A program made the position numbers and the translations under genes. The notes under the pieces were generated by a model. That model was given only the letters and a program-made list of their open reading frames with translations. It searched no databases and was not told where the DNA came from. From positions 1 to 33,903 of IMG/VR virus record IMGVR_UViG_3300034272_000196: DNA of 33,903 bases; one strand, written 5' to 3'. Origin of the DNA: a virus. Each line of letters opens with the position of its first letter. The first letter of the stretch is position 1. Shown piece after piece: positions 22,642 to 31,360 of this stretch.

Positions 22642-25600
22642 TTATTCTATTGAACAGTTACAACACACATCTAATGCACTTAAATCTGAATAACATAAAG
22701 TTTCAGATGGAGCACATACACAACATACATCAAATAAATCCATGTCTGAAAAACATAATTCAAGTGGTGTTGCCTCTCTAAAATCCCATATCAAATATAA
22801 ATAATTCTCAAGAGTAGGTACTATAAACTCTGCATAATTAACAGTTCCTCCACCTAAATTAGGTGTGGCAGTAGTAGCTAATCCTAATAATGTGTTTAAA
22901 TCTACACTATTGTTTCCATAAAGAGTATCCGAAACGTGGTATTTAAAACTATCTTCTGCCGGATTAAACACAAATGTATCAGTAGCAAATTGATTTGAAA
23001 TCAATCTTACTACACTTCCTGCAGGTGGGAACGCTCCCGTACCTACAAAATCTGTTGTAAGATTATATCTTGATACAAGTGGTGTACTTGTTCCTGAAGT
23101 GAATATAACAAGACTTGACTGCAACGGAGATGTAAAGGCTCCATCAACATATCTGTATTGTGTATGAACTGTGTCTCCTGACTCGTAATCGTTTGTTAAA
23201 ACAATCTGTACTACATTTAAAGTTGCAGCATTACAACAATCTGCAAGGATGCTAAGAGAAAGGTCTCCTATGTAATTTACTGTAAGTAATACTGTCTCTA
23301 CTGCTACATTATTTTTATCAAAAGTTATTACACCACCGGTTGATACAAATCCTGTGGTATCAACAACACCATCATAATCAACAATTATTTCGAAAGAGGC
23401 ATCTTCACTCATTCCTGAAACACTATAGTTTACATCAGCAAGACCAACTACCGGACCTAAGTCTACGCAATATGAAAATGTTTTTACTTCTTCATCTAAA
23501 GTACTTAGCGTAAATGTCTGAGAAATACCACAATCCAAACACTGAGGATTACTTGGCAATTCAATATCATTGCTTGATAGTACATACTCATTCATGTAAG
23601 GGTCAAAAGCACCAAGTTTTTGAGTATTAAATGATTCGTTAAACTCATCTCTAAACCAAGTTCTCATGTTCATTTCTGATATAACCTTTAGTTCATCATT
23701 TGAATATGAGTTACCTCTTAGTTGAATGACAGCACCTCTTTTTGCGTCAGTAAAAAACCTATCGTACCCCCATTGAACATAACTCTCAGGGTTAAAACTA
23801 ATACCATATTTCTCAGTACGTGTAATTTGGTTTCCCAATACCTCAGGTACAGAAGCTATAACGCCACCTCCTGTTGAGTCAGATATTAAATTCTTTCCGG
23901 ATAGTACATAAGATATTTTGTCTTCTTGCAAAACAAGAATATCATTTGCTCTACCATCTAAAATATAAATATCTGCAAATGAAGGCTCTAATACTTTATA
24001 ATTGAGCAATCCTAAGTTAAACTCATTTAACTTATTTACATTTGATTCAGCACTGTACACGCCACTATATGTAATGTCAGAGAATCTATCAGCCTCTTTA
24101 TAGTCCTGAGCAGATACGCTTGTTACTCTATTACCAAGATTAAAAGAATTGCCTACGATTGAGTCTCTTATTTTATAACTTTCTGCTCCATTACCAAATG
24201 CAAAACAATTGAAAAACTTTGTATCTACAATAGCCGGCAATCCTAATGCAATATCTTGGTTTTCGATATTGCCCATGTGGTTGCCATTTGTAATTGCAAA
24301 TGACATTTCATTCTCAAAGAATACATCAGGCAAAGCATCTGATGGAAGTGTCTCAAATATTATTGTTTTATCTGAACGGAATACAGTGATATTAACCTCT
24401 ACGTTTGATGCACGAGCATTAGGTTGGAAAAGACCTGTACATGGCAATGTACCGGTAACCATCAACTCAAGCTGATTAGTAACTGTATTTCTAATAAATC
24501 TATAATAATTAGTACATAAAGCAGTTGGTATGTCGTCTATAGTATTAGTTATTGTTGTTACAAATTCATTTTCAGGAATACAATCTCCTCCTCCTGCATA
24601 TCTTATTCCATCATTTAAAAACTGCTGTACATTTTCACCAATAAACCAATCATACATATTATCGTATGAGTTTCCGGAAATGATAGTTCTCTCTAATGTA
24701 TTTCTTCTTTCTTCACAAAGACTACCAACACCATCTCTCCATTGCTTAATAGAAAGAAGTATTCGACTACCTGCAGGAACATCATAATCTGAAAATTCCC
24801 AAGTAGGGTTTAATGGGTCAAATCCTGCTGTTTGAGCAGTATTCATAGGATAGTATAGAATAGGATAGGTTCCTCCCTTAGGAGACCTTTCAGATATTTT
24901 TCCGGGTGCTATAATAGCTTGTTGGTCCTGAACAATATTAAAACTGTTAGGATTAATTTTCATATAAACTCCGGCAGGAATTGGAATAAAAACAGACGGG
25001 TCTAATTCACTTGGTATTTCAATAAAGTCTGAACTCTGAGAAGATTTCTCAAGCACAGTAGCATACACACAAGATGTAGTAGGACCACTTGAATCAGCTT
25101 TTACAATTAATCTATCACCTACCTCAATCTTACGTGCATTCTCACCCTCAAGTAAAAAATATGCATTATTTGTTAAAGGGTCTTCAAAGAAAATACTTAC
25201 ATAAATTGTCTCGTAATTCTCTTCATCAGGCTTTATTACAAACTTATATCTTGTCGCCCAAGCCGGAGGCAACTGAGTAGGTGGTATAGTTACTTGAATA
25301 GAGTTTTTAAATGCAGAAAATCCACATGGTATATGCTGCGTATTGTTAAGACTTACTAAAGCTGTTGTTGCTCTATTAAACTCATCCATGTAAACAATAC
25401 CAATCTCATAGTCACGATTGCTATGTAGACTTTGAGGATTTGCTATTTCTTGAAAGGTAGCATCGGCAAAAGCAACCTGATAGTATTCATAGAATGTTTG
25501 AGTTGGAGTAGTTGTGTTATCAACATATCTCATTGCAGGAAACTGCAATCCAATTTCACTGCTACCCGGACTTGTGATAATACCTATTGGTTGACCAACC

Positions 25601-27138
25601 GCACTAATACCGCTGCCATTTTTAATATAAGCATCTAAGTTATTTGGTATGGCACAGTTGAACGCATCAGTAAAGGTTATACCATTACACGCATTAGCAA
25701 CCGGTTCAATGTTTGCTATATCGCCAATTGCATTTTGAAACTCTATGCTTGTAGCTAATGCATAGACAGAGTTGTATGTGGTTGATAAGAAAAATGCAAA
25801 ATTTAATCTAACTGTACCTGTTTCTTCAGTTGGATATGGCACCTCTCCTGAAAACTGAGAATGCTCTATGGTTACATCTAAATTAATTGCAGAACCTGCT
25901 ACTAAACTTTTTCCTGCTAAATCAAACGTAACTGTAGCATTAGTAACAGTTACTGCTCCATTAATGGAATAGTTACCATTAGAGAGTCCATCATCAATAG
26001 ATGAATTTCCTATAGGTTCAGACACCAAAGAAGTTGTATATTCAAATTTTATAGGAACACCATTTTCATCAAGCAAGTCATATCCTTCAACATAGTTTCC
26101 GTACATCAACCTGTTGCCCATTATTGTTTGAGCCTTTGCAAATCGAGGCACATTGTCATACAATCTTAATAATTCAGCCTCAGATAAGATTGTAAATATT
26201 TTACTGTTTGTAAATATGTACTGATAGTCTGTGTTATTAGCAAGACCTAAATTATCCTTGTCAAGTTTCTCAATAACTTTGATGATGTTACCATCTGCTT
26301 TCTTAAAAAGAAGGTCTATACCAACTACAAGAGAACTTCCTGAGTTGTATGTGATTCTTGCAGAGTTGCAAAAATTAGTCATACCCTCATTCAAAAAGCT
26401 ATCAATGCTAAAACTAAAAGGATTTGGAACAAATGCAGGTTGGGACCACTGAGATGTGGCACTATACTCTCCATCTATATACTTATACCTATAAGCAAAA
26501 CAAATAAATCGTGTATTTAAAAAGTTCTCCTGACCATTAGTCACAAACGGTTCTACACCCGGTGATTCTACCGGTGGTTTCTTTATAACAAGTAAAGACT
26601 CAGCACTGACTTGGTCTATGTTTGCAATCGGGTTTGGATAGTTTCTTCCTGTATTAATAAACCTTGGAGCATTGTAGTCATCGGTAAAGAAAAACAAATC
26701 ATTAAGAATATCAATACCGGTAACTAAATAGCTTGGATTAAAGTTAAGTGTAGTATTTATACCACCCCCATCATCTATGCTTATAACATGATAGGTAAGT
26801 GTATTTGAAAAGATGTTGTAAGAAACTATTAAATCAAGTTTACCTGTAGCACCTACAGGAAAATTTGGGTCGTGAACAAGCCAATACAAAGTATCATTAA
26901 CACCATCTTGGATTGCTCCAATACACCTTGCCTCACTACTTAATGGTGTTCCATCAATATATGACAAAGATGTAAGGGGAAGATTACCTTTAGTATTTTC
27001 AATGACTCCAACTTCAGAATTTTCAGTTGAACCCATTCTGATATTCATAGCGTCTACATATTCACCTTCAGGAAGAAGCCGTTGGTCAACGACTTTATTC
27101 ATCCTACCTGCTATAAAATTTCTTGTAAAATTCGCCAT
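22642..27138 (-). CDS. Tail stabilisation/muzzle-like protein (P22 gp10/T7 gp12-like position)
   Basis: The 1498-residue protein opens FTRNFIAGRMNKVVDQRLLPEGEYVDAMNIRMGS followed by ENSEVGVIENTKGNLPL. This is the start typical of crAss-like stabilisation (tail-hub) proteins and resembles P22 gp10 and T7 gp12. The body is beta-rich with YRYKYIDGEYS-type propeller strands, which fits a multi-propeller tail tube or muzzle subunit. The last 40 residues add two tandem Cys units, LCFSDMDLFDVCCVC and LCYSDLSALDVCCNC. A related unit ends the next gene. It follows the two ring proteins directly (one base from the second), consistent with assembly below them at the tail end. Confidence 0.75.
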   Translation of the reverse strand: MANFTRNFIAGRMNKVVDQRLLPEGEYVDAMNIRMGSTENSEVGVIENTKGNLPLTSLSYIDGTPLSSEARCIGAIQDGVNDTLYWLVHDPNFPVGATGKLDLIVSYNIFSNTLTYHVISIDDGGGINTTLNFNPSYLVTGIDILNDLFFFTDDYNAPRFINTGRNYPNPIANIDQVSAESLLVIKKPPVESPGVEPFVTNGQENFLNTRFICFAYRYKYIDGEYSATSQWSQPAFVPNPFSFSIDSFLNEGMTNFCNSARITYNSGSSLVVGIDLLFKKADGNIIKVIEKLDKDNLGLANNTDYQYIFTNSKIFTILSEAELLRLYDNVPRFAKAQTIMGNRLMYGNYVEGYDLLDENGVPIKFEYTTSLVSEPIGNSSIDDGLSNGNYSINGAVTVTNATVTFDLAGKSLVAGSAINLDVTIEHSQFSGEVPYPTEETGTVRLNFAFFLSTTYNSVYALATSIEFQNAIGDIANIEPVANACNGITFTDAFNCAIPNNLDAYIKNGSGISAVGQPIGIITSPGSSEIGLQFPAMRYVDNTTTPTQTFYEYYQVAFADATFQEIANPQSLHSNRDYEIGIVYMDEFNRATTALVSLNNTQHIPCGFSAFKNSIQVTIPPTQLPPAWATRYKFVIKPDEENYETIYVSIFFEDPLTNNAYFLLEGENARKIEVGDRLIVKADSSGPTTSCVYATVLEKSSQSSDFIEIPSELDPSVFIPIPAGVYMKINPNSFNIVQDQQAIIAPGKISERSPKGGTYPILYYPMNTAQTAGFDPLNPTWEFSDYDVPAGSRILLSIKQWRDGVGSLCEERRNTLERTIISGNSYDNMYDWFIGENVQQFLNDGIRYAGGGDCIPENEFVTTITNTIDDIPTALCTNYYRFIRNTVTNQLELMVTGTLPCTGLFQPNARASNVEVNITVFRSDKTIIFETLPSDALPDVFFENEMSFAITNGNHMGNIENQDIALGLPAIVDTKFFNCFAFGNGAESYKIRDSIVGNSFNLGNRVTSVSAQDYKEADRFSDITYSGVYSAESNVNKLNEFNLGLLNYKVLEPSFADIYILDGRANDILVLQEDKISYVLSGKNLISDSTGGGVIASVPEVLGNQITRTEKYGISFNPESYVQWGYDRFFTDAKRGAVIQLRGNSYSNDELKVISEMNMRTWFRDEFNESFNTQKLGAFDPYMNEYVLSSNDIELPSNPQCLDCGISQTFTLSTLDEEVKTFSYCVDLGPVVGLADVNYSVSGMSEDASFEIIVDYDGVVDTTGFVSTGGVITFDKNNVAVETVLLTVNYIGDLSLSILADCCNAATLNVVQIVLTNDYESGDTVHTQYRYVDGAFTSPLQSSLVIFTSGTSTPLVSRYNLTTDFVGTGAFPPAGSVVRLISNQFATDTFVFNPAEDSFKYHVSDTLYGNNSVDLNTLLGLATTATPNLGGGTVNYAEFIVPTLENYLYLIWDFREATPLELCFSDMDLFDVCCVCAPSETLCYSDLSALDVCCNCSIE

Positions 27139-27139
27139 T

Positions 27140-28063
27140 TTATTTTATTTGCTTATCCATTCCTCTCATGTTCATTAAGAGTCTGCCGGGGTGAATATTA
27201 CTAATTCTGATTTTTGCGTTTCTTAATAATGCACTTCTTTCTTTTCGAGCACGAGCAATAATATATTCTTGTACACCTAATTTAGAATTTAAAATGTCAT
27301 ATTGAATAGAGGCATAAATATATTTTTCAAATAATTTGTTGACAGTAATCAATGAATTATCTCCACCCTCCATACCATCAGACACATATTCAAGAATACA
27401 AGATTGTCCTGACATTGACGAATCAAAGTTAATTACACCGCCCTTTCTGTCTATATTGAACGTAGGATTAAAATTTGCTGTCTCTGTGTTTAGACCATAA
27501 GCTGTGCCTATGTTGTAGTCAAAATACCACATCCCATCATAGTTCCAACCTAATTGACCATTGTATTGATTCCCTTGATTTAAGTAAATACTTTTTTTGG
27601 TCTTAGTCAATCGGTCAAAGTCAATGTTTGAATACTGAGGAGACAATGCATTACCATATTGGTCAAACAAAATTCGCCCGGTATTATCCTGAAGATAAGC
27701 CTTAGATGAAAGCGTCTGAATATTCTCAGACAATGGACGTAACCATCCATCTTTATACAATGAAATACGAACCCAATTCACGTAGTCTGAAGGTAAAATA
27801 AACCTCAGCATATCCGGAACTGTTAACTCTAATATTTTTATCTCTTTAAATGCATCGTAGTTTAATTCTTGAATAGCACGCTTTGCGTGGAACAATACTT
27901 TATAACGCTCCTCATTGTTCACTAATGAGTGATTCCCTGAGTACATTAATAAAAAGTTGTTCACGATGTCAGTCAAACTTACATATTGATATGACCCCCA
28001 ATTTACATCCTCGGGTACAACACCTCCATTTTCGTAGTATTGATATTGTGATATATATGCCAT
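27140..28063 (-). CDS. Tail ring protein (crAss-like)
   Basis: The 307-residue protein reads ISQYQYYENGGVVPEDVNWG, then YVSLTDIVNNFLLMY, ERYKVLFHAKRAIQELNYDAFKEIK, LTVPDMLRFILPSDYVNWVRI, and later FEKYIYASIQYDILNS. The helical start that binds neighbouring subunits, then a PxDYVxWxxI segment, is the pattern of crAss-like ring proteins and of T7 gp11-like tail adaptors. Such proteins stack beneath the portal. It lies 11 bases after the other ring-type gene and one base before the stabilisation protein. Confidence 0.65.
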   Translation of the reverse strand: MAYISQYQYYENGGVVPEDVNWGSYQYVSLTDIVNNFLLMYSGNHSLVNNEERYKVLFHAKRAIQELNYDAFKEIKILELTVPDMLRFILPSDYVNWVRISLYKDGWLRPLSENIQTLSSKAYLQDNTGRILFDQYGNALSPQYSNIDFDRLTKTKKSIYLNQGNQYNGQLGWNYDGMWYFDYNIGTAYGLNTETANFNPTFNIDRKGGVINFDSSMSGQSCILEYVSDGMEGGDNSLITVNKLFEKYIYASIQYDILNSKLGVQEYIIARARKERSALLRNAKIRISNIHPGRLLMNMRGMDKQIK

Positions 28064-28074
28064 ATCTTATGTTT

Positions 28075-29013
28075 TTATGGGTTTTTTTCTTGTTGTTCTT
28101 GAGCCATACTAAATTGAGTAACTTCAGTTTCACGTATAGATACACCGCAATATTGAAGAATCCTTGTTACCAATTTATATTCATCTTCATTAGGCAACTC
28201 GAAATCTTGATAATCATTTTGTGATTGGTCAAATACAGGTTCTCCGTTAGACAACGTAATATACGTCCATTTAGGAACTTTAGGAAATCTAAAATAAGTA
28301 GCTTGAACCTGACCCTTATTGCTTATTGTATTAGGATAAACAGTTATCTCAGTTCCCTGCAATGCATAAGCAGGATACTCATTTGAAGGAGGTGTTAAAT
28401 TTGAGTTATTCAAAAGAACAATTTTTGAGTTAACAACCTTTTCTATTTGTACAATGGTTGAAGAAGAAAAAACACCATATGAATTACCTGATGCTAAAAA
28501 TATATTTGAATCCAATAAAATCACTGTATTGCTAACTACCGATACAACTGTAGAAACTAAGCCTGTTGTAAGATTGGTAACCACATCTCCTGCTACAATA
28601 TCATCTGTTGTAAATGTAGCTGTGCTATCAACTAATTGATTGCTTACAACAGAGGTATTAGTTCCTGTTTTTAATGTTACAGGCTTGCACTGCAAGTCTA
28701 ATAAAAAATACGAATAATATCCGGTTGTAGTAGGTGTCGGTACCGAAAATCTATTGCCTGCAATTTTTGATAAATAATCTGTGCGTAAAAAAGATTCCAT
28801 TGTTTCAGCAATCGGCTGCTCCATATCTGCATAATCAACACCCGATGTACGAGCATTTTCTGCATTAATAACAGCATTATAACTGCTAAAATATTCTTCA
28901 AAGATTTCCATCTGTGCATTTTGTGCATACAAATTAAAATCAGAAGGTGAAATATATCCGTAATTATTTTTATTCAGTACAGATAATACCGTATTTCTTA
29001 CTGAGTTTATCAT
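28075..29013 (-). CDS. Portal-proximal ring/adaptor protein (crAss-like)
   Basis: The 312-residue protein starts with a helical adaptor pattern (SVRNTVLSVLNKNNYGYISPSDFNLYAQNAQMEIFEEYF). A beta-rich middle follows (DIVAGDVVTNLTTGLVSTVVSVV), then a section with YALQGTEITVYPN and ATYFRFPKVPKW, and a helical end (DEYKLVTRILQYCGVSIRE). crAss-like phages have a ring protein with this helix-beta-helix order next to the portal. It is the first gene of the tail operon and has its own promoter just upstream. The assignment to a particular ring is uncertain. Confidence 0.65.
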   Translation of the reverse strand: MINSVRNTVLSVLNKNNYGYISPSDFNLYAQNAQMEIFEEYFSSYNAVINAENARTSGVDYADMEQPIAETMESFLRTDYLSKIAGNRFSVPTPTTTGYYSYFLLDLQCKPVTLKTGTNTSVVSNQLVDSTATFTTDDIVAGDVVTNLTTGLVSTVVSVVSNTVILLDSNIFLASGNSYGVFSSSTIVQIEKVVNSKIVLLNNSNLTPPSNEYPAYALQGTEITVYPNTISNKGQVQATYFRFPKVPKWTYITLSNGEPVFDQSQNDYQDFELPNEDEYKLVTRILQYCGVSIRETEVTQFSMAQEQQEKNP

Positions 29014-29027
29014 TGGTTCTTTTTTTA

Positions 29028-29057
29028 CAAATATACATAAAAAAAAAGAGGGTACAA
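29028..29057 (-). promoter_or_regulatory. Bacteroidota-type promoter for the tail operon
   Basis: On the minus strand TTG (29055-29057) is followed by exactly 19 bases and then TATATTTG (29028-29035), an exact match to the Bacteroidota promoter TTG-N19-TAnnTTTG. The first tail gene starts at 29013. The -33 TTG lies at the loop edge of the preceding gene's terminator hairpin, so the two elements share sequence. This is the best promoter match I found in the window. Confidence 0.65.
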
Positions 29058-29070
29058 CAAGTGTACCCTC
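29039..29070 (-). terminator. Intrinsic terminator after the 248-residue gene
   Basis: GAGGGTACA (29048-29056) and TGTACCCTC (29062-29070) form a perfect 9-bp stem with loop ACAAG. On the minus strand it is followed by nine Ts (29039-29047). It lies 28 bases after the end of the 248-residue gene. Confidence 0.85.
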
Positions 29071-29097
29071 CTCGATAATTGGTCAATAATAAAATTT

Positions 29098-29844
29098 TTA
29101 CTGTGCTAAAGTTGCGTCTAACATCTTTAAAGAATCAATACCATCATCACTTTGAAGGTAGTGTGCTACCATTTCGTATGGGTCTTCCCCAAAAGGAACC
29201 GATAGCATTTTCTTTTTGTTTGTTGCAGTATTAAACCACACTTCCTTTTCACCGTTTCTTAATATCAATAGTTTGTTTTCAAAGAATAAACGAATTTTAG
29301 CTTGGAACTTTAACTCCGGGTCATTCAATATATTCAAAAACTCTTTAGGGTCTCTCTTAGCGAATACCAATATGTCACGCTTTAACTCAGCAGTAGACAC
29401 AGTAGACGGGTCTTTACCAAACATAACTCTTGTAAGAGTTTCGATTTGGTCAAGTGATAATTGACGTGCTTCAACTAAAGCCTCAATCTCTAAGTTTAAA
29501 TCTTCAACCTCTACTGCAGCATCTTTTTCTTTATCTACTTCCGTAAAAATATTTCCATTTAAAGGATGGTAGTGTAAAAATTGCTGTAATACAGGATTGT
29601 TTTTTGGAACTCGCAAAAACCCATCTTCAAATATGATTGGTTCTATGATTGCATTTCCATCTTGCTCGTCTTCAAATGGAGACTTTTGATTTGTAGAATA
29701 TCTCAGAGCACGATTAACATTGTTCTTCTCATCATACCACATTAGTGGAAAACGAGGATGATTTCTTGACGCTAACGTATAAGATAGCGGATTTCCTATT
29801 TTTAACTTGTAGACCTTGTCTACAGGGGTTGTACTTTTTGCCAT
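29098..29844 (-). CDS. Conserved phage head-module protein, unknown function
   Basis: The 248-residue protein lies between the capsid and ring genes, with a terminator on each side. It reads as a mixed fold: YKLKIGNPLSYTLASRNHPRFPLMWYDEKN, then PIIFEDGFLRVPKNNPVLQQFLHYHP, an acidic helical section (DKEKDAAVEVEDLNLEIEAL), and FAKRDPKEFLNILNDPELK. Similar proteins occur in Bacteroidota phage head modules but I know no function. Head completion, decoration or assembly are all possible from its place. The leader has repeated AATTAAAT units up to the ATG, and I see no -7 box. Confidence 0.55.
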   Translation of the reverse strand: MAKSTTPVDKVYKLKIGNPLSYTLASRNHPRFPLMWYDEKNNVNRALRYSTNQKSPFEDEQDGNAIIEPIIFEDGFLRVPKNNPVLQQFLHYHPLNGNIFTEVDKEKDAAVEVEDLNLEIEALVEARQLSLDQIETLTRVMFGKDPSTVSTAELKRDILVFAKRDPKEFLNILNDPELKFQAKIRLFFENKLLILRNGEKEVWFNTATNKKKMLSVPFGEDPYEMVAHYLQSDDGIDSLKMLDATLAQ

Positions 29845-29873
29845 TATTTTATTTAATTTAATTTGATTTAATT

Positions 29874-29905
29874 AAAAAAGGAGAGTGTCTTTATAGACAC
29901 CCTCC
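29874..29905 (-). terminator. Intrinsic terminator after the major capsid gene
   Basis: The arms 29880-29890 and 29895-29905 pair over 11 positions with one A-C mismatch, around loop TTAT. On the minus strand a run of six Ts follows (29874-29879). It lies 14 bases after the capsid stop codon and probably insulates the highly expressed capsid message. Confidence 0.85.
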
Positions 29906-29919
29906 CTATTACTGTCTTA

Positions 29920-31338
29920 TCACCCGTAACGGAATAATACGAAGTTGTTTGCACCCAAGGTACATACGCAACGCTCAGACAAGAAGTTTACCTCCATTGC
30001 ATCTAAGTCGCTTGTAGCAGCACCACCGGCAGAACCTGTAATCCAAGTTTTGTATCTGCGGTCTTCAGCTTCAGAAGCACGGTACCTTACGTGTAAGAAA
30101 GGACGCTTAGCGTTCTTGCCCATGATTTGGTCGTACACTGATGTAGAACCTGCAGGAACCATCAAACCTGTGATAGTACCGGTTGCAGTTGCAGCAGTAG
30201 TATTTAATCCACCACGCATTGTTGGGTCGTTTAGGTATTTCCAATCAGACTTGTAGAAGTCATATCCTCTACGGAATCCTGTGAAACCTAAGTTTAACGC
30301 CATGTCAACATCGTTGTCAAATAGACCATAAGATGCAGCACCTGCAGCGTTAACTCCGTTGTAACCGTTCAAAGTAGCCAACATATTGTCAATGTCGAAA
30401 CTTAAACCACGATTAACAAACACTACGTTCTCTTCGATAGCACCTTGCTTATCTAAGCGAGAAACGATAGAATCCCAATCAGAAAGGCTTGTTGGAGTAC
30501 CACCACCCCATACGTTACCACGATTGTTTACAACGTAGAAGATACCTTCAGAACCGATGTAACCTGCAGTAGCAGCACCTGAAGAGGTTGCAGCAGGAAC
30601 TGCTTCAATCATTGAGGTCTCTAAGTAATCTTCAAAACGAAGACGAGTCTCGTGTTCTGATTTCAAATACCAAAGGTATCCTGTAGCACCATTCTCGGTA
30701 GTTACTTCAACCCATCCGATTTGAGCCATGTCAGAACCGTTAACCGCATACTTATCTTTAATGATAATCGGGTTGTTAGAGTAGATGTCATCCTCAGATT
30801 CCAAAGAACCAACCATTCCGTTAGTACCTTTCTTGAACTCAGAACCATAAATAAATACAGTACATTGAGTAGAAACTGCGAATGCTTGACCTGCAGTCTC
30901 ATAGTAAGCTACTGTGAAAGTAGTTGCTGAAGGAACTGCTGTTACGATAGCCTTGTTGAAAACGCCTGATGCATTGTTTTGAATCATAACGGTTTGTCCA
31001 ACACGGATAGCGATGTAAGTAACACCACTGTCAGCTACAGTAAAAGTTGCTGTTGCTGATGCTGCTGCTGCTGCTGAAGTGATATTGGTGTACTTAATGT
31101 GTAAACGTCCTTGTTCTGCCCATTTGATTTGGTCAGAGTTAGACGGCATCTCTGCTCCTACCATACGTAAGAAAGATGCGATTGTTCTGTTACCATAACG
31201 CTCAAATTCTTTCTCGTAAGTATCCGGAAGATACTGATTCAAGAAGTTGAAGTTGGTAATGTAGTTTGTCTGTAACGCTACCTGCTCTGCAGAAGGTTGC
31301 AGGGCGTAGGTGGGGTTATTTAAAAGTGCACTTGCCAT
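29920..31338 (-). CDS. Major capsid protein
   Basis: The 472-residue protein has the composition and layout of a phage major capsid protein. A helical N-terminus (NYITNFNFLNQYLPDTYEKEF) is followed by an inserted Ala/Thr-rich beta domain from about residue 85 (TATFTVADSGVTYIAIRVGQ). Next come an ETRLRFEDYLETSMIEAVP helix, the NVVFVNRGLSFDIDNML region, and a C-terminal beta end (CVCTLGANNFVLFRYG). It fits an HK97-fold capsid of the crAss-like or related Bacteroidota type. It follows a scaffold-like gene and precedes a strong terminator. Its codons look less AT-biased than those of neighbouring late genes, as expected for the most abundant virion protein. Confidence 0.82.
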   Translation of the reverse strand: MASALLNNPTYALQPSAEQVALQTNYITNFNFLNQYLPDTYEKEFERYGNRTIASFLRMVGAEMPSNSDQIKWAEQGRLHIKYTNITSAAAAASATATFTVADSGVTYIAIRVGQTVMIQNNASGVFNKAIVTAVPSATTFTVAYYETAGQAFAVSTQCTVFIYGSEFKKGTNGMVGSLESEDDIYSNNPIIIKDKYAVNGSDMAQIGWVEVTTENGATGYLWYLKSEHETRLRFEDYLETSMIEAVPAATSSGAATAGYIGSEGIFYVVNNRGNVWGGGTPTSLSDWDSIVSRLDKQGAIEENVVFVNRGLSFDIDNMLATLNGYNGVNAAGAASYGLFDNDVDMALNLGFTGFRRGYDFYKSDWKYLNDPTMRGGLNTTAATATGTITGLMVPAGSTSVYDQIMGKNAKRPFLHVRYRASEAEDRRYKTWITGSAGGAATSDLDAMEVNFLSERCVCTLGANNFVLFRYG

Positions 31339-31360
31339 TTTTTTTAATTTTTAAATTGTT

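Noticed and set aside
22331-22758. Target of a diversity-generating retroelement
   Set aside because: No reverse transcriptase or template repeat is seen in the window; the pattern fits duplication and conversion better.
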